Position numbers and translations under genes: made by a program. A stretch of DNA of 64,000 nucleotides from Elymus sibiricus (lineage: Eukaryota > Streptophyta > Magnoliopsida > Poales > Poaceae). The notes below the pieces were generated by a model. That model made no database searches and was not told the origin of the DNA. It saw only the letters and a program-made list of their open reading frames with translations. Shown here in pieces: positions 19,216-31,784 of the stretch (positions within the stretch are counted from its first letter, which is position 1; each line of letters opens with the position of its first letter). Location: NCBI GenBank assembly GCA_039707655.1, contig CM077665.1:84383954-84447953 (forward strand), written 5' to 3'.

Positions 19216-22200
19216 TCCGCGACAGCATTGATCTTATATTAGAGGTGCTAGGACTAACCTCGGCCGCCCTCGCTGCGGCGCTCCCGCCTGATTACCACTG
19301 TAGCCAGACGGTCGCCACGCATAGCAGCCCAGGAAATCACTCTGGCATGCGCGTTTACAACAAGTATCATGAACCCAGGCATTTCTATTAATGGATATAT
19401 AAGCCTTACATGGTCTATTACAGAGGTGATGGCAACGGAAGAGCTCTATCTAAGGCAGCATGGTCTTGGTGCGGCTCCAATCCACAGGGATCTGACTAGG
19501 TTACTCGTCTAGCCCGCGAACGCTCCGGCTCCTTGCTGACGGACGACGGATCCTTATGTGAACCTGGCCATGTTAAAGGCCGCTGAGTACTTTTGAATGT
19601 ACTCGCAAACAAACCAAACTAACATATACACCAAGCAATGCAATCCATGGCATTCAAGCATGCATTTGTTATTAGAGCAATATTAATCATTATGACATAA
19701 CAGGATCATCCAGCAAGATAACTACTGAAGTAAATACGATAAGGTAAAGCATACTAAGTAAATATTCCATACTCCGAACCTTCTCATGATCCAATATGAA
19801 TCTGATCAAAATCCAATCCAACTCGTGTGGTCATCTGACCACTCATTTCATAGCCATCCCATGGCTAACATATCCTATTCCTGACATCATCTGATGTCTA
19901 TGCAAGACGAGTTCTTCCATCATTATTATCACTACTACGGTTGACCATCTACTGAGGTCTGGACGGGCTGTCCAATACCGTGGACTCGGCTATTCGAATA
20001 GATTTTACACTCTGCAGAGGTTGCGCACTTTACCCACACCATGAAGCACCTGGCCTCGCGATCCCACTCGGGTGGACCAGCGTTGCTTCAACGAAACCTG
20101 CCTGACCCGTGACTCTTTCATCGTACCACCGGCACTCTTCCTCCCCCGGAGGTCAGCCTTGGGTGGCCCCTGTGTCCTCATGACACCTGCCACCGTCGTG
20201 GCCAAACTATGTAGACCCAAACGGGGGCTACTGTCCCAAACGGGGACGCCGGCACAAACTCAACTATCAACTAGGCTCACAAGGTTATCGCCGCCTACAG
20301 GGCCAGGGTAGCGCGCGCGCATAACCTTCCCTCTTTGGTGGTACCGATAAAAGAACACGCGATCAGACCAAGTCAAGGCCGTCCCATACCGGCAAATGTG
20401 GTTGCACGGGTAAGCCCGGACAGGTGACTCTAGATCAACCGACTAGGTTTAGCCTTAGCAAGTATGTGGGTCATCACAATAATTTATGAGGGCAGCAACT
20501 AGGCATATAAATTATATAACAAGTGAACGAAAGTACTGTGTATAGCAAGTGCAATCTAACCGAAGGGTAGTTATTTTTATCACAGACGTAATCGTTAACA
20601 CGCAAGAATAACACAGAGCAATACTTAGGGCATATATCATATGGTCGGCTTGCCTGGGGTCGAAGAAGTACTCTGGGAAGAACAGCGGTGAAGCCGCGGA
20701 ACGATACGCCGGAACGGTTCTCCTTCGGAGGGGACTGATGGAAGGGCGAGGGCAGAATGGTCATTTTCACAGTGTGACCACCTTGTGAAAATGATACCAA
20801 AAAAAACGGGCTCGACGAGACGAAGATGTGGGCTTTGGAATCACCTCGATCGGAGTTACGGTCGCGGAGATATGAGAGGTGGAAGATCAGGGACCAATCT
20901 GCAAAAATTTCTTCACAAACATGCCCTTGGTGGATAAAGCAGAAAACGTATTTAAAAGAAATACGCCTTCTGCACAGAGAAGCGCATTTCAAGCCGAACT
21001 GCTAAGGAAATACGCTTTTCAGAGACGAAAGCGTATTTTTCAATTTACGCTTCCACTTATCCACGCTGGCGGGGGCGGGGCCCGGCCTCTGCCGCTGACC
21101 GATGGGTCCCGTCTCCTTTCTCTCTCTCCTCCTCACCTCTCTCTCCTCCCTCCCGACGGGCAGAGGCACCGGCGAGGCCGGCGAGCCCGACGGCGAGCCC
21201 CGGTGACTCCGGCCGCCATCTCCGGCGTTCCAGGTACCGGCGATCTTTGGAGGGAACGCCGCATCCATCCCGGCCGGTTACGGACGTCGAGGAGGACGGG
21301 AGCGGCCGTGCACCACGGCGCGGCGGACGGCGGCCTCGGCGAGGTTCCGGCGATGGTTGCCGGCGGTTCCGGCCACCGTTTCCGACGCCTCGAGTACCGG
21401 CGAGCTCGGGGAAGACCCCCGCATCTGATGGCGGGCAGCATGGACGGCGGGGAGAGCTGGGGGTGCAGCGAGGAGGGAAGCCAGAGGGCGGCGGCCGCAA
21501 CCAATGGGAGGGCTCCGGCGAGCTAGGCGACTGAGAAAGGGCTCGGGCGGGATCGCCGGAGAGCCTTGACTCCAGTGGGGGCTCGGGAAAGGCAGGGAGG
21601 GTCAGAGGTGCATGAATTTAGGGAAAGAGCGGCGGCGGCCATGGCGACCGAGGTGAGAGAAGAGGGGCTCCGGGGAAGAATTGATGGGCTCGGGGGGCTC
21701 TGAGAGGTCTAGGAGGAGGAGGGGGTGCTCGAGGATGCTCAGGGGGGCTTCGGGCCGCGGCTTTATAGCCGGCCGACGGCGTGCGGATCAGCACGGCCGC
21801 CATGGCATCCTCATCATCGCACTGGAGCTCGCGGTGAGCTGGCTTGGACGCGCGCGGTGCCGACCTGACGCTCAACAGGAGGAAGGGACGGCTCAGGGAG
21901 AAGAAGCCAAGAGAGGGAGGAAGACGACGGCGTCACGGGCGGGACAGAACCTTTGCGGCGATCGCCGTGGCGTGGAGAGGAAGGAAGAGAAGTGGAGAAG
22001 GGCCTAGGGAGGGGTACGTGGATGCCGCGGAGCCGATAGACATAACCAGACGGCCGGGAACTGACCAGAGGTGGCTGGACGACGACTGTTTTGCCACAGT
22101 TCACGCCGGCTGCCGACTAAACTCGTGGTCACCACCGGCACCACGTGCACAAGGCACCAAAATGATCCCATATCATGTCCATATCCGTGTCTATCTTCAA

Positions 22201-24468
22201 ATAGATGGTTTGAACCATCATATAGACACAAGGTGACCTGGTGTGACCACACACTGCTCAAACATGTGCTGGCAGCAAGGTGTTTGACATGTGTTATGGT
22301 CAGCACAGGGCTCCTCTTGGCATGGACTTTGGCTGATCTTAACCATCCACTAGAGTGATCACTTTGACAAAATATTAGCACAAATGGGCCACTCTAGATA
22401 ACCCCTCCTTTGCAAATGACTAAACTGGACAGAATCAGAAATGAATTTTCTAGGGAATAATGGCTGAATGGATTTGTCTAAAATTTGGTGGAGAGAAGTT
22501 ATTTGAATATATTAAGCTACTAGAAAAGTTTCAGTTCATTTTGATCATCTATGAAGGTACTTCCTTCACAGACAAGCAATCTGAACAGAAACTTAGAAAA
22601 ATTGCTTGGAAAGAATGGATGGATGGATTGAGCTGGTTTTTGGTATCCATGGGTGATTTAGCAATGTTAACCACCATGAAAAATTTCAGCTCAAATAGCT
22701 AAAGGGATAGAGCACTTCCTTTGCAAATTGCCCAACTGGACAGAATTTGCAAATTGATGTGGTGCTCAAAATTTGAACTATGGGACTTGGGATCTTGATG
22801 GAAATGGGGAATATATGGACATGAGAAGCTCCACAAATTATTTGGGATTTTTCCTGGCTACCAAAATGGTAGTTCCTTTAGAAAGTGCCCAAAATGCAAT
22901 ATTGGAATTAAATAGGAAAAGACAATTTTCCTTATTTAATTATGGCCAATATTTTTGTGGGAGCTCAAAATGATGACAAAGAATATCTCCACAAGTTTTC
23001 ATGAGCTTTGGATATGGATAGATATTTTCCTGGATTTAATTCCTTTAACTGGCAGAAAAAGGAATTAATTATAAATGAAAAATATTGCAAATGACTTGGC
23101 AATATTTTTGCATATCCAGGGTTTATGGATGAAGGATGATCACTGGGAAAAGATTTGGGAGGCAGAAGATCAAAGGAAATTGGGGTTCCTTTGCAACTGG
23201 AAGGATTAGGGTTTCCCTTCCGGCAACTCGAAAGGTAGGGTTCTGATGACAAAGTCTGGAGATAGATCCTGGGTGGCAAGATTGGACTGGGGGGAATCTC
23301 TGGTTGGATAGGGAAGGGAAGGCTAGATGACCATCTTCACATACCCAAGAGCTAGAGAAATCCGATAACACCGAGAAAAAAGACGGGAGTCAAATCCCGC
23401 AAAGGAAAAAAAACAGGGAGCGAAAGCGAGGGTGTTACACTCGCATCGTGCAGGAGTGCAAAGGGTGAGTGGGTACATGACACCTGCGCGCTTAGGATTT
23501 AGACCTGCGGGCTGGACTCTCTGTTGAGCCTAGGTAGGGTGACAGCGTGTTGATGTCCCGAGGCCGGGCACGACCCAGGAAAGTGTGTCCGGCCAAAGGT
23601 TATCAAGCGTGTTGGAAAATGTGGTGCACCCTTGCAGGGATGAATTCAACTATTCGAATAGCCATGTCCACGGTAACAGGACGACTTGGAGTTGTACCTC
23701 GATCTACTACAACTAAAACTATGGCTTGAAATTGAAATGAATGTTGGCTTCGAGATTGCTTTCTCGCAGGGAGTCGAGGAGGAATCTCTGGGCATGGTTA
23801 CTTAATAAAATTTGCTACAATAATATTGTTACATATGAGTTACGAATCTACACTCTTCTAATGCTGCAAGATGTTGAAGATGCTAGTCTTCGATAGGACT
23901 AGGCCTTCCCCATTATTCTTGCCTTTCTACAGTCAGTCTAGATATAACCCCATTCCTTTCACACTGATGCATATTTTAGTATAGATCTGATGTAAGACTT
24001 GCGAGTACTTTGGATGATTACTCACCGCAGCTTTACTTCCCTCTTTCCCCCTCGATACGATTACTGCGTTCAGATGACAGAGCCCAGGAGATGGAGTACC
24101 CCGTTGACGACTACTACACCACCGTTGGAGCTTACTACTATGTGGAGATTGCCGACGCTCAGGAGTAGTTAGGTTGGCTCCCAGGCAGGAGGCCTCGCCT
24201 CTTCCGATCCGTTGCTTATGTTTGTGCTAGCCTTCTTAAGGCAAAACTTGTTTAACTTATGTATGTACTCAGATATTATTTGCTTCCGCTGACTCGTGGT
24301 TGTCGAGCTTTGTATTCGATCTCTCGAGGCCCCTGGCTTATAATATGAAGCTTGTATGACTTTAATTTGTGTCTAGTGTTGTGTTGTGATATATTCCAGT
24401 GAGTCCCTAATCTTGATCGTGCGTACTTGCCTGTATGATTAGCGTACGATCAAAATGGGGGCGTCACA
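19216..24468 (-). mobile_element. Very long LTR-like sequence starting TGTGACGCCCCC, truncated
   Basis: On the minus strand it starts TGTGACGCCCCC at 24468 and extends 5.25 kb to the Sirevirus-like insertion at 19215. There is no credible ORF. A TATA box in a GC-rich setting lies mid-way (21757-21772), followed by a GC-rich leader, as in LTR U3-R layouts. The length recalls the long-LTR, coding-free LARD elements of Triticeae, but the family is not certain. The 24469-24473 bases TTTGC would be the target duplication; the other end is missing. Confidence 0.6.
20990..21890 (-). promoter_or_regulatory. TATA box and GC-rich transcribed leader in the long LTR
   Basis: On the minus strand CGGCTATAAAGCCG (about 21757-21772) is followed by 700 bases of very GC-rich sequence with many CCGG and CGCCGG strings. 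Several short overlapping frames are open on both strands here only because stop codons are rare in GC-rich DNA. I read it as an LTR promoter with 5' leader, not as a gene. Confidence 0.45.
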
Positions 24469-24469
24469 T

Positions 24470-25602
24470 TTGCATACCTCCAGTGAACCTGAGATAGAAA
24501 AACCTCCTAAAGATAATGATGTCTCTATTTCCGATGCTGAAACTCAATCTGGTAATGAACATTCACCTAGTGATAATGAAAATGATAATGATGATGTTCA
24601 TGAAGATACTCAACCAAACAATGATAAAGAACCAGATAATGATGTTGAAATAGAACCTGCTATTGATCTTGATAACCCACAACCTAAAAATAAATGATAT
24701 GATAAAAGAGACTTTGTGGCTAGAAAACATGGTAAAGAAAGAGAGCCATGGGTTCAGAAACCCATGCCCTTTCCACCTAAACCATCTAAGAAAAAGGATG
24801 ATGAAGAATTTGAATGCTTTGCTGAAATGATTAGGCCAGTCTTTTTGCGTACCCACTTAACTGATATCTTAAAGATGCCCCCTTATGCAAAATACATAAA
24901 AGACATCATCACTAATAAAAGAAAGATACATGAAGCTGAAATCTCCACCATGCTTACTAATTATTCTTTTAAGGATGGAGTACCTAAAAAACTTGGAGAT
25001 CCTGGAATACCAACTATACCTTGCTCCATTAAAAAAATTATGTCAAAACTGCTTTGTGTGATTTGGGAGATGGTGTTAGTGTTATGCCTTTCCTTTTGTA
25101 TAAAAGACTTGATTTGAATAAACTCACACCTATTGAAATATCATTGCAAATGGCTGACAAATCAACTGCCATACCTATCGGTATTTGTGAGGATGTGCCC
25201 GTTGTTGTTGCAAATGTTACCATCTTAACAGACTTTGTTATTCTTGAGATGCCCGAGGATGACAACATGTCGATTATCCTTGGTAGACCCTTTTTAAATA
25301 CTGCAGGGGCTGTTATTGATTGCAATAAAAGCAAAGTCACTTTTCATCTCAATGGTAATGAGCATACGGTGCACTTTCCGAAGAAACAATTCCAAGTGAA
25401 TGGTATAAATGTTATTGAAGAATCTCTGACACTCACTATTGGAAGTTTTCAACTACCTCTACCTACTACCAAAAAGAAATATGTCATACTAATTGTTGGG
25501 GATATGCATATCCCCATTGAGGTAACTTATTGTTTCACAAAAGTTCTTCGGTTTCATGCTAATCGGAAGTGGTTGTTAATAAGACTTGATCAACCTTATT
25601 AA
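24470..25602 (+). pseudogene. Gag C-terminus and aspartic protease of an Athila-like element, broken
   Basis: The frame opens at the truncated left edge with an acidic Asp/Asn-rich segment. An in-frame TGA at 24695-24697 lies where Arg (CGA) is expected. It then continues through a basic KHGKEREPWVQ-type region to about 25030. A one-base loss in an A run (about 25029-25036) shifts the frame to one running to 25602. The protease has the active-site region ALCDLGDGVSV, where relatives usually have DLGA, so a conserved Ala is replaced by Asp. The flap-side motif IILGRPFLNTAGA is kept. The frame ends at 25602 with no RT. Two disabling changes make this a dead copy. Confidence 0.8.
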
Positions 25603-25719
25603 TGGATCATTTTTGAGAGGTATGAAGTTGATGAATCTAGTAGGCACAACCTTCTGCTCTCACCTTTTGTTTTCTATTTTTCTTAGTCTAATAAAATAAA
25701 ATGCCATGTTTATGCTGTT

Positions 25720-26100
25720 TTCTGTTTTCTCCGTGCAATAAAAATGACCCGGAAATAAAAGTTCTCAGAATGTCCTGAAAATTTAACACGATTTTCTCTG
25801 AATATTTCTGAATTTCTGGTGCAAATAACATCCGAGGGGGGTGCACCTGGTGTCCACAAGACACTAGAGCGCGCCAGCAGCCCCAGGCGCGCCCTGGTGG
25901 GTTGTGGTCCCCACGTGGGTCCCCTCACTTATGCCTTTAGCCCATGTCATCTCCTACCTCCAAAAAAAATCACCATAGCTCTCTCTCTCGTGTTCTTACT
26001 CTCAAACCCGCGGATTTCGATCTCTTTGCTCGAAGCTCCGTTTTCGAAACTGTTTTGGGGGATTGCTACTTGGTATGTGAATCCTCCATTGCTCCAATTA
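25720..26100 (+). promoter_or_regulatory. LTR-derived module upstream of the ATHILA-type ORF
   Basis: Two landmarks of this element's own LTR recur here in the same order and spacing: GAAATAAAAGTTCTC at 25752-25766 (LTR 37786-37800), and an identical 24-base GC-rich stretch around AGGCGCGCCCT at 25883-25906 (LTR 37918-37941). The distances are 131 and 132 bp. A CT-rich leader follows (around 25975-26010). I infer an LTR piece acting, or having acted, as promoter for the ORF at 26404. No clear TATA box is seen. Confidence 0.5.
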
Positions 26101-26403
26101 TTTTTTGACTTAGTGATTTATTTTTAGAGTAATTAGCTACTCTTGGTGCTGCTGTAGATGGGCTTGCATGTTGAATTCTTAGAGTTCTAAGTAGTTTGAA
26201 TGCTTAATATGGCCTCTATGCATCCTTAGGAGTAGTTGCTATCAATCTTACGAAGTTTTGTTGACAAATTTTTTGTAGACTAAAATTTTCAGAAATTTAT
26301 TTATAGGAATAATATGGATTTCTTTAGGAAGTTTTCCTCCAAGAAGAATGCTAAAGAAGTCATTTGGGAATCATAGGACAATGACCTCCACACTCCGAGA
26401 ACG

Positions 26404-27114
26404 GTGAAGGTGCGGCCGTGCGAATGGCCGCATAATGCCTTCATGGAGGAGGCCGGGTTCCATCAAGAGTTTGCCCAATTCGTTGCAAATGCTGGGATGA
26501 CCAATTTCCTCGCAGCTGAGTGTGACCAACACCACCTCCTTACAAATTCCTTTGTGCAATGTTTTCATTTTCTGAGTAGGAATAATCCACCTGAGGTGCA
26601 GTTTAAGTTATATGCTGAAACCCGTAAGATACCGCTCACTGACGTTTGTGACATATGTTTGATCCCTTCTGATGGGGAATTAAGAGAGCCTAGACTAGCG
26701 GAGTTTGAGGACTTTCTCCTCACTTTGACAGTGGGTGATGAAAGAGGCGTGTCAAATGCCACTCCCACCAGTTTGCAGTTTCCTTCTGTGCATTACTTTG
26801 CTTTATTCATCGCGAAGTGTTTAACCGCTAGGGAGAAGGTTGGTGCACTCAGTGCCCCCGACTTCGCCATTTTAGGTCGTGCACTGCACAATGATCACAC
26901 CTTTAGCATGGGGGCAATTATTGCACGTCGCCTACACCTTAACAGGACTAAGGGCAAGATACATGGTGGTATTTATGTAACTCGCATAGCGAGACACTTT
27001 AATGTTCAGATTCGCCCACATGATTACCCCTTGTCCCAAGTTTATCTAGATCACAAGGCATTGCAGGATCATCAATTTATTGATGCAGCTGATTCATTTC
27101 ATAACATTCGCTAA
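26404..27114 (+). CDS. ATHILA-type ORF (env-like region protein) of a Gypsy element
   Basis: The frame of 236 residues starts MKVRPCEWPHNAFMEEAGFH and is open to 27114. It resembles the ATHILA ORF-1 / putative plant transposon protein family, which lies 3' of pol in Athila elements. Features include a Leu/Phe-rich core with ECDQHHLLTNSFVQCFHF (residues about 40-58) and LHNDHTFSMGAIIARRLHL (about 162-180). No membrane segment or signal peptide is visible. Relatives are often longer, so this may be one exon or a truncated copy. The function is unknown. The upstream LTR-like module suggests it may be transcribed on its own. Confidence 0.6.
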   Translation: MKVRPCEWPHNAFMEEAGFHQEFAQFVANAGMTNFLAAECDQHHLLTNSFVQCFHFLSRNNPPEVQFKLYAETRKIPLTDVCDICLIPSDGELREPRLAEFEDFLLTLTVGDERGVSNATPTSLQFPSVHYFALFIAKCLTAREKVGALSAPDFAILGRALHNDHTFSMGAIIARRLHLNRTKGKIHGGIYVTRIARHFNVQIRPHDYPLSQVYLDHKALQDHQFIDAADSFHNIR

Positions 27115-27427
27115 AACTTAGTATTCATCGTGGTTACCCGTGATGTTATCCCATTGCCTGCACCTGCTATGTTTGATTCTACTGCAGGAACGGATACAGG
27201 ATCATGCCAGAGGACATTACAGCCTACCAAAACAACCTGGTAGCGGCCGAGGAGGAGCCCCAGGAGTGGGACGCTCAGGTGCCGTCGCCACCGCACTTCA
27301 ACATAGGACCGGATGGCTATTACGGATGGTGATTACCAAGCTAGGACAAAAGCCTAAGAATGGGGGAGTACGTATATCCGCCGACATTATATTCATGTTT
27401 ACACATTCCATTCCAGTTGTCGGTGTC
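27115..27427 (+). other. Noncoding 3' region of the Athila-like element (left part)
   Basis: No gene is seen. The last five bases before the nested element, GTGTC (27423-27427), are its target duplication. The region resumes at 35679. Confidence 0.6.
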
Positions 27428-29015
27428 TACTACTTCTTGAGCTTGCGTTGGTTTTCCCTTGAAGAGGAAAGGGTGATGCAGCAAAGTAGATAAGTATTTC
27501 CCTCAGTTGTTGAGAACCAAGGTATCAATCCAGTAGGAGATACAAGCAAGTCCCCAATAGATGTACCTACACAAATAATCAAACACTTGCACCCAACACA
27601 GAAAAGGGGTTGTCAATCCCTTCACGGTTACTTGCAAGGATTAGATCTGATAGAGATAGATATAGAAGATTACTAACATGAAAAGTAAAACAAAAGTAAA
27701 AAAGATTGCAGCAAAGTATTTTTGGTATTTTTGGTTTATAGATCTGAAAATATAATATGGAAAATAGACCCGGGGGCCATAGGTTTCACTAGAGGCTTCT
27801 CTCTTGAAGGAAAATAATATGGTGGGTGAACAAATTACTGTCGAGCAATTGATAGAAAAGCGCATAGTTATGACGATATCCAAGGCAATGATTATGCATA
27901 TAGGCATCACGTCCGTGTCAAGTAGACCGAAGCGATTCTGCATCTACTACTATTACTCCACACATCGACCGACTCCTGCTTGCATCTAGAGTATTAAGTT
28001 CATGAAGAACAGAGTAACGCATTAAGTAAGATGACATGATGTAGATGGATAAACTCAAGCAATATGATGAAAACCCCATCTTTTTATCCTTGATGACAAC
28101 AATACAAATACGTGTCTCGCTACCCCTACTTTGTCACTAGGTGAGGACACCGCAAGATTGAACCCAAAACTAAGCACTTCTCCCATTGCAAGAATTACCA
28201 ATCTAGTTGGCCAAACCAAACCAATAACTCGAAGAGACTTGAAAAGATATGAAATCATGCATATAAGAATTCAGAGAAGATTCAAATAATATTCATAGAT
28301 AATTTGATCATAAACCCACAATTCATCGGATCTCGACAAACACACCGCAAAAGAGTATTACATCGGATAGATCTCCATGAAGATCATGAAGAACAAGGTA
28401 TTGAAGAACATAGAGAGAGAAGAAGCCATCTAGCTACTAGCTATGGACCCGAAGGTCTGAGGTGAACTACTCACGCATCATCGGAGGGGCAATGGATTTG
28501 ATGTAGATGCCCTCCGTGATCGAATCCCCCTCCGACAGATTACCGGAAAAGGCTCCAAGATGGGATCTCACGGGAACAGAGGCTTCCAGTGGCAGAAAAG
28601 TATTTTCGTGGCTCTCTTTGGTATTGGGGGAATATTTGGGAATTTATAGGCCGAAGAATAGGGTTAGAGGACCTGCAGGGGGGCCACAAGCCAGGGGGGC
28701 TCCCCCCCCTAGGGCGCGCCCTGCAGGCTTGTGACCTCCCGGCAGGTCTCCTGCCTTCATCTCCAAGTCTGGTAGGTTTCTTCAGGTCCAAGAAAAATCA
28801 TCGCGAAGATTTTATTCCGTTTGGACTCCGTTTGATATTCCTTATCTGCAATACTCAAAAACAAGGAAAAAACAGAAACTGGCACTCGCCACTAGGTTAA
28901 TAGGTCAGTCCCAAAAATAATATAAAATAGCATATTAATGCATATAAAACATCCAAAACAGATAATATAATAGCATGGAACAATCAAAAATTATAGATAC
29001 GTTGGAGACGTATCA
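27428..29015 (-). repeat. 3' LTR of the gag-PR Gypsy element
   Basis: The 1588-bp LTR starts TGATACGTCTCC at 29015 on the minus strand. Its last base pair reads TA where the partner has CA. It matches 34097-35673 and the orphan LTR at 1472-3036. Confidence 0.92.
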
Positions 29016-29030
29016 AGCATCCCCAAGCTT
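29016..29030 (-). other. Polypurine tract of the gag-PR element
   Basis: On the minus strand AAGCTTGGGGATGCT abuts the LTR start at 29015. It is the same motif as the PPT at 16816-16829, although the two elements differ in coding content. Confidence 0.65.
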
Positions 29031-31784
29031 AATTCCCGCTCGTCCTCGAGTAGGTAAATGATAAAAACAGAATTTTTGATGTGGAATGCTACCTAACATA
29101 TTTATCCATGTAATATTCTTTATTGTGGCATGAATGTTCAGATCCGTAAGATTCAAAACAAAAGCTTAATATTGACATAAAAACAATAATACTTCAAGCA
29201 TACTAACAAAGCAATTGTGTCCTTTCAAAATAACATGGTCTAAGAAAGTTATCCCTACAAAATCATATGGTCTGGCTATGCTCCATCTTCCCCACACAAA
29301 GTATTTAAATCATGCACAACCCCGATGACAAGTCAAGCAATTGTTTCGCACCTTTTATGTTCTCAAACCTTTTCAACTTTCACGCAATACATGAGCGTGA
29401 GCCATGGATATAGCACTATAGGTGGAATAGAATATGGTGGAGGTTGTGAGGAAAAGGAAAAGATAGTCTCACATCAACTAGGCGTATCAACGGGCTATGG
29501 AGATGCCCATCAATAGATATCAATGTGAGTGAGTAGGGATTGCCATGCAACGGATGCACTAGAGCTATAAGTGTATGAAAGCTCAAAAAGAAACTAAGTG
29601 GGTGTGCATTATAATGAAAAATTCCACTAGTTATATGAAAGTGACAAAATAGGAGACTCTCTATCATGAAGATCATGGTGCTACTTCGAAGCACAAGTGT
29701 GGAAAAAAATAGTAACATTGTCCCTTCTCTCTTTTCTCTCATCATTTTTTTTGGTGGGCATCTTTGGCCTCTCTTTTTTTATTTGGGCTTCATTGGCCTC
29801 TTTTATTATTTGTAAAGCCCGGAGACTCATCCCAACTAGTGAGGGAATCATAGCTTCCATCATCCTTTTCTCTCATGGGACAATGCTCTAATAATGATGA
29901 TCATCACACTTTTATTTACTTACAACTCAAGAATTACAACTCGATACATAGAAAAAAATATGACTCTATATGAATGCTTCCGGTGGTGTACCGAGATGTG
30001 CAACGATCTAGCATAGCAAATGACATCAAAAACGGACAAGCCATGAAAACATCATGCTAGCTATCTTACGATCATGCAAAGCAATATGAAAATGATGGTG
30101 CGTGTCATAATAAACGGAACGGTGGAAGTTGCATGGCAATATATCTCGGAATGGCTATGGAAATACCATAATAGGTAGGTATGGTGGCTGTTTTGAGGAA
30201 GGGAATATGGTGGGTTTAATGCACCGGCGAAAGTTGCGCGGTACTAGAGAGGCTAGCAATGGTGGAAGGGTGAGAGTGCGTATAATCCATGGACTCACAT
30301 TAGTCATAAAGAACTCACATACTTATTGCAAAAGTCTATTAGTTATCGAAGCAAATTATTAGATGCATGCTCCTAGGGGAGAGGTTGGTAGGAGTTAACC
30401 ATCGCGCGCTCCCGACCCTCACACAAAGGATGACAATCATTAAACAAATCATGCTCCGACTTCGTTACATAACGGTTCACCATACGTGCATGCTACGGGA
30501 ATCACAAACTTTAACACAAGTATTTCTACCAATCCACAATTACTCACTAGCATGACTCTAATATCACCATCTTTATATCTCAAAACTATATGCAAGGAAT
30601 CAAACTTCTCATAGTATTCAATGCACTTTATATGAAAGTTTTTATTATATCCCTCTTGGATGCCCATTATATTAGGACTAAATTCATAACCTAAACCAAT
30701 TACCATGCTGTTTAGAGACTCTCAAAATAATATAAGTGAGGTATGAGAGTTCAATTATTTCTATAAAATAAAACACCACCGTGCTCTAAAAAGATATAAG
30801 TGAAGCACTAGAGCAACATTGCCTAGCTTAAAAGATATAAGTGAAGCACATAGAGTATTCTAATAAATTCACGATTTATGCGTGTCCCTCTCAAAATATG
30901 TGTGCAGCAAGGATGATTGTGGAAAACTAAAAAGCAAAGACTCATATCATACAAGACGCTCCAAGCAAAACACATATCATGTGGTGAATAAAAATATAGC
31001 CTCAAGTAAATTTACCGATGGATTGAAGACGAAAGAGGGGATGCCTTCCGGGGCATCCCCAAGCTTAGGCTCTTTGGTATCCTTTAATATGGCTTGGGGT
31101 GCCTTGGGCATCCCCAAGCTTAGGCTCTTGTCACTCCTTATTCCATAGTCCATCAAATCTTTACCCAAAACTTGAAAACTTCAAAACACAAAACTCAACA
31201 GAAAACTTGTGAGATCCGTTAGTATAAGAAAAATAAATCACCACTTTAGGTACTGTTGTGAACTCATTATTTATTTATTTTTGTGTAATATCTACTGTAT
31301 TCCAACTTCTCCATGGTTCATACCCCCCGATACAACCCATAGATACATCAAAATAAGCAAACAACACAAAGAAAACAGAATCTGTCAAAAACAGAACAGT
31401 CTGTAGCAATCTGTAAACTTCGAATACTTATGTAACTCCAAAAATTCTGAAAAATTAGGACAATCTGGGAAATTTGTATATAAATCTTGCGTAAAAATTT
31501 CAGACTCATTTGACGCTCTGGTGAATTTATAAAATTCCTGGACTGAGCACAAAAGTTTCTGTTTTTCAGCAAAATCAAATCAACAATCACCGTAGACCAT
31601 CCCAAAGGTCTTACTTGGCTGAAACACTAATTAAAACAATAAAACACAATTACTACAGAGGTAATAATGTGTAAAGCACTCAAAAACAGAAAAACAAACA
31701 AAAACAAGAACATAAAATAAAATTGGGTTGCCTCCCAACAAGCGGTATTGTTTAACACCCCTAGCTAGGCATAACGCAATAGAT
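29031..31784 (-). other. 3' noncoding domain of the gag-PR element
   Basis: No gene is seen in 2.7 kb. On the minus strand, 31570-31040 resembles the module repeated in the coding-free element (12615-15010), including two AAGCTTGGGG-type motifs (about 31057 and 31115) and the GGGATGCC/GGCATCCC inverted segments. Units related to the 46-bp repeat lie at 30785-30860. Confidence 0.7.

Noticed and set aside
20474..22381. Several overlapping frames of 90-215 codons on both strands
   Set aside because: They lie in the GC-rich LTR leader and its flanks, have no recognisable motif, and overlap one another on both strands.
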